Source of the DNA: Candidatus Sumerlaeaceae bacterium
GTDB lineage: Bacteria; Sumerlaeota; Sumerlaeia; Sumerlaeales; Sumerlaeaceae
DNA: 37,188 nucleotides
Direction: 5' to 3'
Assembly (NCBI GenBank): GCA_019695055.1
Contig: JAIBAT010000159.1
Span: 1 to 37,188, forward strand
The notes under the pieces were generated by a model. It was given only the letters and a program-made list of their open reading frames with translations. It was not told where the DNA came from and made no database searches. The position numbers and the translations under genes are program-made. This document shows positions 1-8,230 of this stretch, one piece after another. The first letter of the stretch is position 1. Each line of letters begins with the position of its first letter.

Positions 1-1368
1 TTCGCGGCCGCCGTGGCCGGCATTGACGGCAATCGTTAAACCTTTAAGAGGTGATTGGGGCGCGGGGGCGAGCGTGGGTGGGCGGCGGATGGTGACCTTG
101 AGGGCGCTGGTGGTCACCTCGGCCTTGTAGCCCCACAGCGGCGCGGTGGTCAGCTCGGCGCGCAGGCGCAGGTGGTTGGTGTCCTGCTGGTCGCTGGTTA
201 CCTGGCGGATCAGGCTGCCAGGGTTGCGATGCGTGATCCATGTGACGGCGTTGTGCGCGCCGTAGAGGTCAATGTTCACGACGGGCATGCCGTTGGGCCC
301 GCCGATGGGGTCGGCGTTGACCGCGAAGGGGATCCGCGCCTCGTAGGGAATGTTGATCGTGTCGCCGTCGGGGCCGGGGGTGATGGTCATGTCGGTAAAA
401 TCGATATGTGGCAAGGCGGTGCCGGCGGGTGCAGGCTCGACGTCGCCGGCGGAAATCCACGCATCAAGGGCCGGGGAGAGGCGGATCTTGTAGTCCCTGC
501 CCTGCTTGCCCACGGCGCGCAGGATGGTGCCCTTGGGCAGCTCTGCCAGGTTGGGGCCGTTAAGTCGTACCTCGGTGAGGCCGAAACGCACGACGCCGCG
601 GTTGGCGCTCACGCGCAGCAGGCGCGGGGGGCCGGCGTTGGGCAACAGGGTGATTCCCGCGGAGAGCTTGAGTTCCGCCGTCGGCGTGGTGCCGGGCGAG
701 GCGGGATCGGGCGTGTCGGACTCGAGCTTCACAGAGATGGTTGACGAGGTTTCGGCGCTCACGCGCGGCATGGTAAGGGTGGCGCGGTACTGGCCAGTGG
801 GGGCGGTGGAGGTTTCATCGGCAGGGGCGACCTCTTCCATGGGGAAGGTGCCGATGCCCGACAGCGTGACGCTGGCCCGGTGGCCGGCGGCGCCGCGGAA
901 GCTGACCTCCAGGTCATCGCCGGGCGCCAGCGCCAGGTCCTGCGAGGGCTGGGCCGAGTCGGCATTGATGGTGACGGGGAACCGCGCCGCAGGGGGGCGC
1001 ACGGTGGGCGTGGCCTCGACGCGCGTAATCTGCAGTGTGGTGCTGGCGGTGGTCTTGCCACTGGCGTCGTTCTGGGTGATGACAATGGTGTTCAGGCCCG
1101 GGGCCAGCGGCACGCCGTCGCGCTGAAAGATATTGGTGTGGAACACCGGGACGTCCACTCCGCCGACGGTGACGGTGGGCGCGGCGCCGCGCACGGCGTG
1201 GCCGGCGATGCTGATGCGCTCCTTCGTGCTGGTGCTGACGGCGTTGCGCGGCGAGATGAGCCGGAACTCGGCGGCTCGCGCGGCGGGTGCAAGGGCCAGT
1301 ATAAGGGTTGACGCGGCGGCTACGAGGCCGGCGGCGATGGCGTGGCGGGTGCGGCTGGGTATGTGCAT
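1..1368 (-). CDS. N-acetylmuramoyl-L-alanine amidase, N-terminal part (3' end beyond window)
   Basis: The minus-strand frame is open from an ATG at 1368 to base 1, giving 456 codons with no stop, so the gene continues past the left edge. An AGGAGA Shine-Dalgarno lies about 8 bases before the ATG. Residues 1-30 form a signal peptide ending in AARA. An Ig-like beta domain follows (about 30-110), then more beta-rich sequence. A segment with PLWGYKAEV leads into the last visible residues, LTIAVNAGHGGRE. That is the first strand and zinc-ligand His motif of the Amidase_3 family, which cleaves the amide bond between MurNAc and the stem peptide. The rest of the catalytic domain, including the catalytic Glu, lies outside the window. 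The protein should act in the periplasm on peptidoglycan. The family call is firm in spite of the truncation. Confidence 0.85.
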   Translation of the reverse strand, partial: MHIPSRTRHAIAAGLVAAASTLILALAPAARAAEFRLISPRNAVSTSTKERISIAGHAVRGAAPTVTVGGVDVPVFHTNIFQRDGVPLAPGLNTIVITQNDASGKTTASTTLQITRVEATPTVRPPAARFPVTINADSAQPSQDLALAPGDDLEVSFRGAAGHRASVTLSGIGTFPMEEVAPADETSTAPTGQYRATLTMPRVSAETSSTISVKLESDTPDPASPGTTPTAELKLSAGITLLPNAGPPRLLRVSANRGVVRFGLTEVRLNGPNLAELPKGTILRAVGKQGRDYKIRLSPALDAWISAGDVEPAPAGTALPHIDFTDMTITPGPDGDTINIPYEARIPFAVNADPIGGPNGMPVVNIDLYGAHNAVTWITHRNPGSLIRQVTSDQQDTNHLRLRAELTTAPLWGYKAEVTTSALKVTIRRPPTLAPAPQSPLKGLTIAVNAGHGGRE

Positions 1369-1439
1369 GGTTGGTCGTCTCCTGGTGGGTGCAATGGAGC
1401 GGGGCACGGGGGCGGAGGCAAGAAAGATGTGGGGCAGCG

Positions 1440-2120
1440 TCAGCGGAACAGGTCTGCCACGAGGGGCGGCCCGGGGACGCCGTCCGGGTTCACGATGGTA
1501 ACGCGCACGCCGAACCGCGCTCCGGGGGGGATGGAGAAGCGGGCGCCCTTGATGGTGTAAATGGAATTGGTGGGCTGAAGGGGCAGAAAGGAGTCGGGCC
1601 CGACGTGGCGGATCATGCGCAGCTCGTTCTTGCGCGGCGTGCGGCCGGGGCTGGGCATGGCGGGGGTGAGGTCGAAGCGCACGCGAAACCGGGCCACGCG
1701 GGCGCGCCGGTGCGTGATGCGGAAGCGGAAATCGGCGGGGTTGGCGCTGGGCAGCACCGTGATGGCGAGGGGCGCGGGGGGCGGGCCGGCGGTGGGGGCG
1801 TCGGTGCCCAGCGGCAGGCCCATGGCCTGGCGGGCGTACTGCACCTGGCAATAGACGAGGAACGCGCCGCGCTGGTCGGCGGCAAAGTGGCGGGCGGCGT
1901 AGGCCTTCCACGCGGCGAACTGGGGCGGGGCGAGGGTGCCCCAGTGTTGGGCGGCGGCCTTGTGCATGCCGCGGCTGGTCACCTGGTCGCTGGTGCGCGG
2001 GTTGCGGGGCTTGGTGCGGGCGCGGGCCACCACCTGCCCACGGCGGACGTAGGTGACCACCGTGCCGCTGCCAAGATGGCCAGAAATGCCGGTAACGAGG
2101 GGTTCGGTGCGGATCTTCAT
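1440..2120 (-). CDS. hypothetical protein, 226 aa
   Basis: I do not recognise this protein. The ATG at 2120 has CAGGAGG about 10 bases upstream. The first 75 residues are basic and glycine-rich (SGHLGSGTVVTYVRRGQVV, then RTKPRNPRTSDQVTSRG), followed by a Trp/Ala-rich helical stretch. This resembles short conserved proteins whose N-terminus reads 'G.lG..v.y...g..v.R..p..RNPrT..Q', but I cannot assign a family. The C-terminal half is a beta-rich Ig-like region. There is no signal peptide or membrane span. It lies 71 bp upstream of the amidase on the same strand and has similarly high GC, so the two may be co-transcribed. Function unknown. Confidence 0.7.
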   Translation of the reverse strand: MKIRTEPLVTGISGHLGSGTVVTYVRRGQVVARARTKPRNPRTSDQVTSRGMHKAAAQHWGTLAPPQFAAWKAYAARHFAADQRGAFLVYCQVQYARQAMGLPLGTDAPTAGPPPAPLAITVLPSANPADFRFRITHRRARVARFRVRFDLTPAMPSPGRTPRKNELRMIRHVGPDSFLPLQPTNSIYTIKGARFSIPPGARFGVRVTIVNPDGVPGPPLVADLFR

Positions 2121-2341
2121 GGGGGTGAAGCCTCCTGTTGGCGGTGGTCCAGCGCTATGAACGGGCGTTGCACGACCATTGAACGGACTTTACTCAGGCA
2201 TCAAAGGGGCTATCGGTTGGGAAAAGCAAGGACTATTGAGGGGGTGTCCACGGTTGGATGGGGTGTGGTGGAGGTGGACATTGGGGGTTAGACAGCAGGA
2301 GGATGAATGGGTTTCTAACAATCCACATTAGACGCCTTTGC

Positions 2342-3388
2342 TTACTGCCCTGGCACTTTGCTCTCCGCGAGCATTCCTATCTGACGCATCAGTATGTAGT
2401 GAGTCGCTCGTTCAAGGAAACTAATGTGGGGTACCATGTGTTTTGCTTGCCATCGCCTGTCGCCAGCTTGTATCCCCAAGCGGTTTGCAAAGTCCGTTGG
2501 TTGGGCTGTTAGTTCGACAGTGCCTGGCGGCAAGGGAGTTCCAGAATGAAGCAGCTCGGAACGAGCGTCATACAGGTTCTTGAAGTATTGCGAGGCTTCC
2601 TCCTGCGGGAGTTTGTTCCATGAGACCGAGGTTGATTGGGACCAAAACGGCTCGTCCAGCATGTGCAACATATACGAGACGAATTTCTTGCTTAGGTGGC
2701 TGAGTTTTTGAACCAACTTGTCTCGGATGGACTCATCCTCGATGTAAGAAAAAATCTTCTTGTACGGATTTTCGAGTTCTTCGTAAGCGACCTTAATCTT
2801 GTGTTCCTGTGAGAATAGTTCTATGGCTGTAATAAAGTTTAGATAAGCCATTTCTCCATCAAGATCCATGTTTCTCAGAGCCCGTTGGTAATTTCGAGCT
2901 GCGGAAATAAGTCGTTGGTCGTTTTTTTCAGGTATTCGATCCAGAAGGGCAAATGGTTGCAACGCATCACTTAGATTCACAACACCTTCAGCTATCGATC
3001 TACATCTTATTGGGCCTTGACCGTTTCTTGGCGGCAAACGGATGGGTTGGTCGTCCTGTCGAACTTGCCCACCAGCAGCTACATATTGCCGGGTAAAGAG
3101 GGAAACAAAAGCACAGACCTCATCCAGGGCACCGCCACCATGATAGTAGCCGTGGCGGGTTCCTTCCTTATGCTCGTATGGTTGGCTGTGATACTTTATC
3201 CTCCATATAATTCGCTGAATATCTCCGCCCTGTTGTAAGTCCCAGCTCATTAACTGCCACGTTCCACACCTATAGATTCCCACACAGTGTCTCTGAACGA
3301 ACACTTCGTACTCAGACACCTGTGGACCATAAGCATTGGCGGGTGGCGGATCCTGCAATCTCCGCATGTACATTCTGTTTGTGCTCAT
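2342..3388 (-). CDS. HEPN-domain protein (Apea-like), orphan
   Basis: This 348-residue protein has no signal peptide or membrane span. The C-terminal half (about 160-345) is helical and carries NLYDARSELLHSG at 271-283, in which R276-x4-H281 matches the catalytic Rx4-6H motif of HEPN ribonuclease domains. The surrounding pattern (aromatic residues, then ARSELLHSG) is that of the Apea-like HEPN group, often found in defence and toxin contexts. The N-terminal 150 residues are unassigned. GC is visibly lower than in the neighbours and no Shine-Dalgarno stands before the ATG, which suggests recent acquisition. No nucleotidyltransferase (MNT) antitoxin or other defence gene is adjacent. RNase activity is inferred from the motif only. 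Confidence 0.7.
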   Translation of the reverse strand: MSTNRMYMRRLQDPPPANAYGPQVSEYEVFVQRHCVGIYRCGTWQLMSWDLQQGGDIQRIIWRIKYHSQPYEHKEGTRHGYYHGGGALDEVCAFVSLFTRQYVAAGGQVRQDDQPIRLPPRNGQGPIRCRSIAEGVVNLSDALQPFALLDRIPEKNDQRLISAARNYQRALRNMDLDGEMAYLNFITAIELFSQEHKIKVAYEELENPYKKIFSYIEDESIRDKLVQKLSHLSKKFVSYMLHMLDEPFWSQSTSVSWNKLPQEEASQYFKNLYDARSELLHSGTPLPPGTVELTAQPTDFANRLGIQAGDRRWQAKHMVPHISFLERATHYILMRQIGMLAESKVPGQ

Positions 3389-3442
3389 TGTTACAGCTTC
3401 GCGAACGTAATGGTGAAGTCAACGCGTGAAAGCTGCGAACAA

Positions 3443-4651
3443 TTAGGGCTTAGGAATCTCCACAAACAAATCCCCCTCACTTACCAGACCGTTCGTGGGG
3501 TCATACCCTGCTGTTATCTCGTATGTAGCTAGATTGGGCGGGTCCCAAGCCTTTGGCCCACAGCTATAGACGCAAAGGGGGCTGGTGGTGGTTTTCAGTT
3601 TGCCCCCGACAGGGCCGAAGGAGTCTGGTGGCATACCGTTGGGGAATTGTTTGTGAAGGTCACTGACATCCGTGGCTGTCACAGGGGCTTTGGGAAACGG
3701 GAATTCGCGGTCATTTGGCACAGGGAGTATTACATCGCCTGAACTATGGGGGTTTGGGCCGAATACGTAGCTAATTTGCGCGCGGTCGTCGACCATGTCC
3801 GGCCCTATCGTGTAAACCACCAACGTATTGGTGGTGACCGTAAATCGGACCGGCTTGCCGTCGAAAGGGTCTTTGGGGTATCGGTTGCCGGGGAATGGCC
3901 CAAAGTCCGCCGCAGTCGTTGGCATAGCCCCTGTCCGCAGGAAATGGCGCCTTGCACCGGCTGCCATGCGCGCAAGTTCAAGCGCAGAGTCGGCCATCTT
4001 GTCAGTCACATCATCCCGGTCCATGATAGCATTGTATTCGAGATGAAAAGCGCGCATGGCACGAGCCCGGGTGGTCAGATCGGTGGTGGCCTCGATGAAC
4101 CTGGTGTAATCATCACCAGTGACGCATGCATTCAATGCATAGAGTTTCATGGCCGTGGCGGCCCGTATCCTTGTTTGGGCGCCGGTCAGTCGATAAAGGG
4201 CGCTCAATTTATCTGATGGATTCAGTCCATCCTGAACTTTCTGCAGCAAGGAACCATGATGGTATACAGCGCAAAGGAGGGAAAGGGCCTTGTCCCTTTC
4301 ACCCGAGAAAATCATCAATATGGATTCGACGGCCATGACCTTTGCCAGAATCTGTGGGCGGAACATTAGGTCTCGGACCCCGTCTTCGTCGCGGATTTCG
4401 CGGGTGGGATGGAAGTCGTCATAGGCTAGGAGGGCCGGATAGAGTTCTAGTATCGTCTGAAGGTCGGTCTGTGGGGACATCAGCTGGGCTATGTAGTCCT
4501 CGGCGTTCCGGGGTTTGGGACGGGTGGCGTGCCAAACTATAACAATCAGTAAGACGATTACCGGGGCGCAGAACAGTGCCGTAAGCAGGCGCAAGAGAAA
4601 TTTAGAGCGGGGCTTCTCGCTACGAGGAAGGGTGGCGTCGCTTTCGGTCAT
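3443..4651 (-). CDS. membrane-anchored protein with pseudopilin-like C-terminal segments
   Basis: 402 residues. A single membrane span at about 18-42 follows a basic N-terminus, so most of the protein should be periplasmic. The middle (50-240) is helical. From about 250 there is a segment containing RYPKDPFDGKPVRF and, shortly after, VVYTIGPDMVDD, which matches the C-terminal globular part of GspG-like pseudopilins. A second, degenerate copy follows (PPDSFGPVGGK, then CVYSCGPKAWD). The end reads YDPTNGLVSEGDLF, nearly identical to YDPTNGTVSGGDIY at the end of the prepilin at 15125-15793. The usual FTLIE prepilin helix is absent. The exact role is unknown. It sits 54 bp downstream of nothing obviously related, with the HEPN gene next on the same strand. 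Confidence 0.7.
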   Translation of the reverse strand: MTESDATLPRSEKPRSKFLLRLLTALFCAPVIVLLIVIVWHATRPKPRNAEDYIAQLMSPQTDLQTILELYPALLAYDDFHPTREIRDEDGVRDLMFRPQILAKVMAVESILMIFSGERDKALSLLCAVYHHGSLLQKVQDGLNPSDKLSALYRLTGAQTRIRAATAMKLYALNACVTGDDYTRFIEATTDLTTRARAMRAFHLEYNAIMDRDDVTDKMADSALELARMAAGARRHFLRTGAMPTTAADFGPFPGNRYPKDPFDGKPVRFTVTTNTLVVYTIGPDMVDDRAQISYVFGPNPHSSGDVILPVPNDREFPFPKAPVTATDVSDLHKQFPNGMPPDSFGPVGGKLKTTTSPLCVYSCGPKAWDPPNLATYEITAGYDPTNGLVSEGDLFVEIPKP

Positions 4652-4724
4652 TGGAGGAGATTTGCGATATTTGGCTGGTTCGGTTCAACCACATTCGTGG
4701 TTGGGGGTAAGGGAGGGCGGCGCC

Positions 4725-5660
4725 TTACCGCTTATCCACCGTCCAACGATTGTAAACCCGCCGGATGAGCGGCGCGCGCATGTCGGGATCGACGGTCCAT
4801 GAGGTAACATCCGGGGGGGCGCTGCGAACGTACGGGGGGTTGCTGGGGGGCAGGCCTTCGATCTCCCAGTAGACGCGGTTGGGCTCGGCGGGGCCGCACA
4901 GCGTGTCGAGCCGCAGGCGCTGGCGATACTCCCTTCCGGGGGCCAGGGCGGTGGTCTCGGTGGTGGGGCGCGTGTGGAACGTAACCGGGGGCGAGGTGCA
5001 TTCGTCGGTGATGTCGCTGGAGTTGAGCGCGTGAAAGCGCACCTGCGGGCCGACGGTGGCGACGGTGTCCGGGGTGCCCCGTATGAGCGGCAGAATAAGG
5101 GTGGACGTGGTGGCGTTGCGAACCACAATGTCGAGGCGCTGGTGGCCGTCGGGGGGCAGGGTGGGTGGCACCTGCAGGCAGACGGGGTATTCGCGGATGA
5201 TGCGAAGGACCTCGTCGCGGTCGCGGACATCGCGGACGCGCCATGGGTAGCTCGCGTGGACCTCGCGGCCCGTGTCGCGACGGAGCAGCCAGATCATGTC
5301 GTGCCCCTCATTACCGCGGTGGTCTATCTGGGTGGACCAGCCGAGGGCGGTGGTCCAGGAGAGAAGCAATTTGCGCCCGGGCTGGACATTGCCCCAAAGC
5401 GTTTCTTTGATGGTGAGGGTGCCTGTGCAATAGTCGAAGGTGCCGTCGCACTGCCGCTGGATCTTCGAAAGTCGCGCCACGACAATGATGTCGCTGCCCT
5501 GCACCAGCTCCTCCAGCGGGACTTTGGCCCACATGGACCAGGAAGTCGCCGCGGGAAGTGTTAGGAAAAATAGTGCAACGCTGACAACGTGTGCGAAGTG
5601 TACGTTTAGAGGTGGTGGGAACTGGGAATCCCTGTGCATTCCTATTATGGGCTGTGGCAT
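4725..5660 (-). CDS. secreted hypothetical protein, 311 aa
   Basis: The N-terminus has a hydrophobic stretch (VVSVALFFLTLPAATSWS, about 26-43) that looks like a signal peptide. The next region (about 45-130, including LEELVQGSDIIVVARLSKI) is a small beta-rich domain seen in unannotated secreted proteins. The C-terminal half (150-300) has alternating hydrophobic strands like an Ig-type fold. No catalytic motif is seen. The ATG at 5660 is preceded by a run of nine G (minus strand) ending about 7 bases upstream, which would serve as the ribosome-binding site. An ATG seven codons further in has only an AGGA immediately adjacent and is less likely. Function unknown. Confidence 0.65.
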   Translation of the reverse strand: MPQPIIGMHRDSQFPPPLNVHFAHVVSVALFFLTLPAATSWSMWAKVPLEELVQGSDIIVVARLSKIQRQCDGTFDYCTGTLTIKETLWGNVQPGRKLLLSWTTALGWSTQIDHRGNEGHDMIWLLRRDTGREVHASYPWRVRDVRDRDEVLRIIREYPVCLQVPPTLPPDGHQRLDIVVRNATTSTLILPLIRGTPDTVATVGPQVRFHALNSSDITDECTSPPVTFHTRPTTETTALAPGREYRQRLRLDTLCGPAEPNRVYWEIEGLPPSNPPYVRSAPPDVTSWTVDPDMRAPLIRRVYNRWTVDKR

Positions 5661-5666
5661 TCAAAT

Positions 5667-5675
5667 CCCCCCCCC
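5667..5675. repeat. C9/G9 homopolymer in the leader of the 4725-5660 gene
   Basis: Nine consecutive C on the plus strand (nine G on the coding strand) lie 7-15 bases upstream of the minus-strand ATG at 5660. The tract sits exactly where the Shine-Dalgarno should be. Homopolymers of this length are prone to slipped-strand length change. Confidence 0.9.
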
Positions 5676-5746
5676 TCATTGTCAAATCTCGCGTCGCACC
5701 TGTACGAGAGCTACTTCAAAACCCACAGACATCGTTTCTAATCGTT

Positions 5747-6397
5747 CTATTGTTTTACCCGGAAGATACCGCTGGCCGCTTCACAGATGAGAATGTACAG
5801 AGACCTGAAATAGAGCGGAGGTTTGCCCGGCTTCGGGGTGACCTCAAAGCGCAATTGCACGAAGCCCCATGGATCCTGAGACGGATTGGGTGGAGCATCC
5901 CGAAATTCGGGTGACCCGACCTTCCATTCTCGGCTGTTGCCTTCATCAGTGCCAGAGAAGTGAGGGGATTTCGTCGGGGCGGGGGCGAGAACCGGGACTT
6001 CCTGCCATTCTGATAGGATACCGGTGGTAGTGCTGGTTCGGTAGAAGCATCGAACGGAAGATCCTTGGGCCGACAGGCCGCGACGATCCATATAAAGAGT
6101 GACTTTGGCATTCCACGATGGGGGATTACTGGTTCCGAGATTGTGGACAGGCATGAGACGAGTTTGAAACCAGAGCGGGGAGGAATCGGTGGTAGGAGTA
6201 TCCGTCACCCAGCTTAGGCCGCTGTTGGTGATTTCAAGTGCCGGATGCCACTCCATCCTCTCCAATCCCGAGGTGGGAGGCAGGAAATCGGCGGAGTCCG
6301 AGGTAAAGCTGGCGACCGGAGCGGGCCCGTTGGCGGTGCAGTAAAGCAAGCCAACCGTAAACACCAAGGCCATTGTGCCACGTGACCGGATTCTCAT
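5747..6397 (-). CDS. secreted hypothetical protein, 216 aa
   Basis: I do not recognise this protein. The frame is open from a GTG at 6481. I prefer the ATG at 6397 because it directly precedes a normal signal peptide (MRIRSRGTMALVFTVGLLYC). Neither start has a convincing Shine-Dalgarno. The mature part is Ser/Thr/Pro-rich and beta-strand-like, with LFFRSLYIL-type hydrophobic strands near the end, consistent with a single extracellular beta domain. It lies upstream of the 4725-5660 gene on the same strand and diverges from the 6530 gene. No catalytic motif is seen. Confidence 0.55.
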   Translation of the reverse strand: MRIRSRGTMALVFTVGLLYCTANGPAPVASFTSDSADFLPPTSGLERMEWHPALEITNSGLSWVTDTPTTDSSPLWFQTRLMPVHNLGTSNPPSWNAKVTLYMDRRGLSAQGSSVRCFYRTSTTTGILSEWQEVPVLAPAPTKSPHFSGTDEGNSREWKVGSPEFRDAPPNPSQDPWGFVQLRFEVTPKPGKPPLYFRSLYILICEAASGIFRVKQ

Positions 6398-6529
6398 AGG
6401 GAAAAGTCGGGGGCGCAGGCTGTGGAATGTCAACGGGCGATAAAGAGCTTGTGGCGGTGTGTCGAAACGCGATGTTGGCACCAGCTGAGCATTTGACTTG
6501 GGCGAGGTGCGTGTTTAACTCGGGGAATA

Positions 6530-7375
6530 ATGCAGATAATTGATCGCTTTGACTGGGAGTTGTTCCGCCGCGCTGTGCGGATGCTGCTGAAGGGGCGGTG
6601 GTGGAATCTGATCGTGGGGGCGCTGGTGGTGGGTTTCATCTTCAGAGCCGCGTTTTCGACGGTGGAGTCCGTATTCCTCAGTCTGCTGCTTTGGGGCGGC
6701 AATTACATGTCCGATTCATCTGCCGGGAATTTGGGCTGTGTGGTCTGGACCTGGTTTGTAATGAATGGTGCTTATGAGGAAAAGCGATTTGGTTGGTTGC
6801 CGAACTTTGGGAGAAAATTAACGAGCGAGTTGCGGCTGGCAGTTCCCGCGGCCGCCTTTGCGGGTTGTGTTGGTGCTTGTTTGATATGCATCTTGTGGTT
6901 TGTGGGAATGTTGTTCCTGAGCTTGCTAATGGCAGGACTTGGCGGTGGTTCAGCCTGGCTGCTGGGAAGTGATTTGGGAGGTTGGGGGGGCTTCGGGATT
7001 CTGACTGCTGTGGTTGTGTTTCTGGTTACCTCTGCAATCGCAGTCGTTGGTCTTGTCGTGGGGCTGGGGCTGCCGCTACTGTTGTTTGAGTTTCTTCATG
7101 TTTGCAAAGGTTGGGACTGGAAAAAGATTGTGGCGGTGACGGCGCCGTGCTTTATGGCAAAGGATCTATTTTGGAGGTTCTTTCAGGAGGGCTTCGGGCA
7201 AACCCTGGCGAATCTGGTACCGCCGGACTGGCCGCTAGTCCATGGTCCGCTTGGTCTTCACTGGGGCTTTCTGTATGATTGCCTGATTCTGGGGATTGTG
7301 TGGGTGTTTGTGCGGTGGCGGGTGGGAATGGAAGAGTTCGACAAAAGTCAGGGGCACATCAAAGTCAGCAAATGA
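6530..7375 (+). CDS. polytopic membrane protein, first of a tandem paralogous pair
   Basis: 281 residues with about five or six hydrophobic segments (for example about 22-40, 105-135, 145-185 and 230-262). It begins with FDWELFRRAVRMLLKGRWW, almost the same as the start of the next gene (FDWPLFCRAVRMLLKGRMW). Both also share a VTAPCFxxKD segment near residue 200 of each. The ATG at 6530 follows GGGGA with short spacing. The family is unknown to me; it may be a small integral membrane protein of the DUF type. The two genes overlap by four bases (ATGA at 7372-7375), so they should be translationally coupled. GC is lower than in the flanking genes. Confidence 0.7.
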   Translation: MQIIDRFDWELFRRAVRMLLKGRWWNLIVGALVVGFIFRAAFSTVESVFLSLLLWGGNYMSDSSAGNLGCVVWTWFVMNGAYEEKRFGWLPNFGRKLTSELRLAVPAAAFAGCVGACLICILWFVGMLFLSLLMAGLGGGSAWLLGSDLGGWGGFGILTAVVVFLVTSAIAVVGLVVGLGLPLLLFEFLHVCKGWDWKKIVAVTAPCFMAKDLFWRFFQEGFGQTLANLVPPDWPLVHGPLGLHWGFLYDCLILGIVWVFVRWRVGMEEFDKSQGHIKVSK

Positions 7376-8154
7376 TACCGATGACCAAACGCTTTGACTG
7401 GCCCCTTTTTTGCCGTGCCGTGCGGATGCTGCTGAAGGGGCGGATGTGGAAATTACTCATCGGCGCAGCCGCGCTTGGGTTGCTGTTTGGCAGTCCTGTT
7501 TCAGCACTGGAACAGTTCTTCCTGCGGTTTCATTTGGGTGGCGGTATTAGTGGCTCGGTTCCTTTCATTTCAACGTTTGGATGTGTTACTTGGGTCTGGT
7601 TTGCGTTGAACAAGGCCTTTGGGGAAGAGCGGTTCAATGAACTGCCGGGTTTTGGTTCGATGCTTGGGTCTGAGATTCGTATGGCGGTCCCTGGAGCCGG
7701 GGCCCTCATTTGCATGCTCGTTTGTTTGTTGGGCGTGCTGGTTGCTGGAATTATCCCGTTCTTCTTTCTCATTTTACAGTTTTATTTGCCGATGGGAAAC
7801 TCGATCGCGTGGGTCGGGACGCAAGTTGTTGTCGTGGCCATTTTCATTGGAGTGGGTTTCACGGATTTTATGGGAAGCGTTTGTCTTACACTCATGACGT
7901 TTGAATTTCTTGCCCTGAGAAGGGGTTGGACCTTCCCCATAATCGTAACCGTAACGGCCCCGTGCTTTATCCTTAAAGATGTGCTTTGGGAATTGTGGTG
8001 GTGGGGGAGATTTAAAGGCCTTTCGAGTGAGCTCTCCATGTTTCTCGAGACGGCAAAATGGATTATGGGACCCTTGGCAGGATGTTTGGCAATATGGATA
8101 ACGATTTTGGTGTTTTGGTATTTTGCGTGGGGGCGTGTGAACCCGGCAAAGTAA
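7372..8154 (+). CDS. polytopic membrane protein, second of a tandem paralogous pair
   Basis: 260 residues from the ATG at 7372, which overlaps the TGA of the previous gene; an in-frame ATG at 7381 (MTKRFDW) is an alternative. The layout matches its neighbour: a short basic start, the shared RAVRMLLKGR motif, a weakly polar central loop (FGEERFNELPGFGSMLGSEIR against EEKRFGWLPNFGRKLTSELR), several membrane spans, and the shared VTAPCFILKD segment. I infer an in-place gene duplication. The conserved loop pattern [GE]EERF..LP.FG..L.SE.R hints at a common ligand or partner. Function unknown. Confidence 0.7.
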   Translation: MIPMTKRFDWPLFCRAVRMLLKGRMWKLLIGAAALGLLFGSPVSALEQFFLRFHLGGGISGSVPFISTFGCVTWVWFALNKAFGEERFNELPGFGSMLGSEIRMAVPGAGALICMLVCLLGVLVAGIIPFFFLILQFYLPMGNSIAWVGTQVVVVAIFIGVGFTDFMGSVCLTLMTFEFLALRRGWTFPIIVTVTAPCFILKDVLWELWWWGRFKGLSSELSMFLETAKWIMGPLAGCLAIWITILVFWYFAWGRVNPAK

Positions 8155-8230
8155 ACGTGGTTTGGGCTTGAGTTGCCTGCATTTCCTCAGTTAACAACCA
8201 TCTTATTGATTGTAACAGGGGGATTCCGCC

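Noticed and set aside
2245..2280. 7-bp inverted repeat TGTCCAC...GTGGACA
   Set aside because: The arms are short and the loop is 22 bases in G-rich sequence; chance occurrence is likely.
1308..2291. 327-codon frame on the plus strand
   Set aside because: It is a Gly/Arg-rich shadow opposite the 1440-2120 gene and the amidase start, with no family features.
6493..6521. possible promoter TTGACT...TAACTC before the 6530 gene
   Set aside because: The -35 is good and spacing is 17, but the -10 matches too poorly to call.
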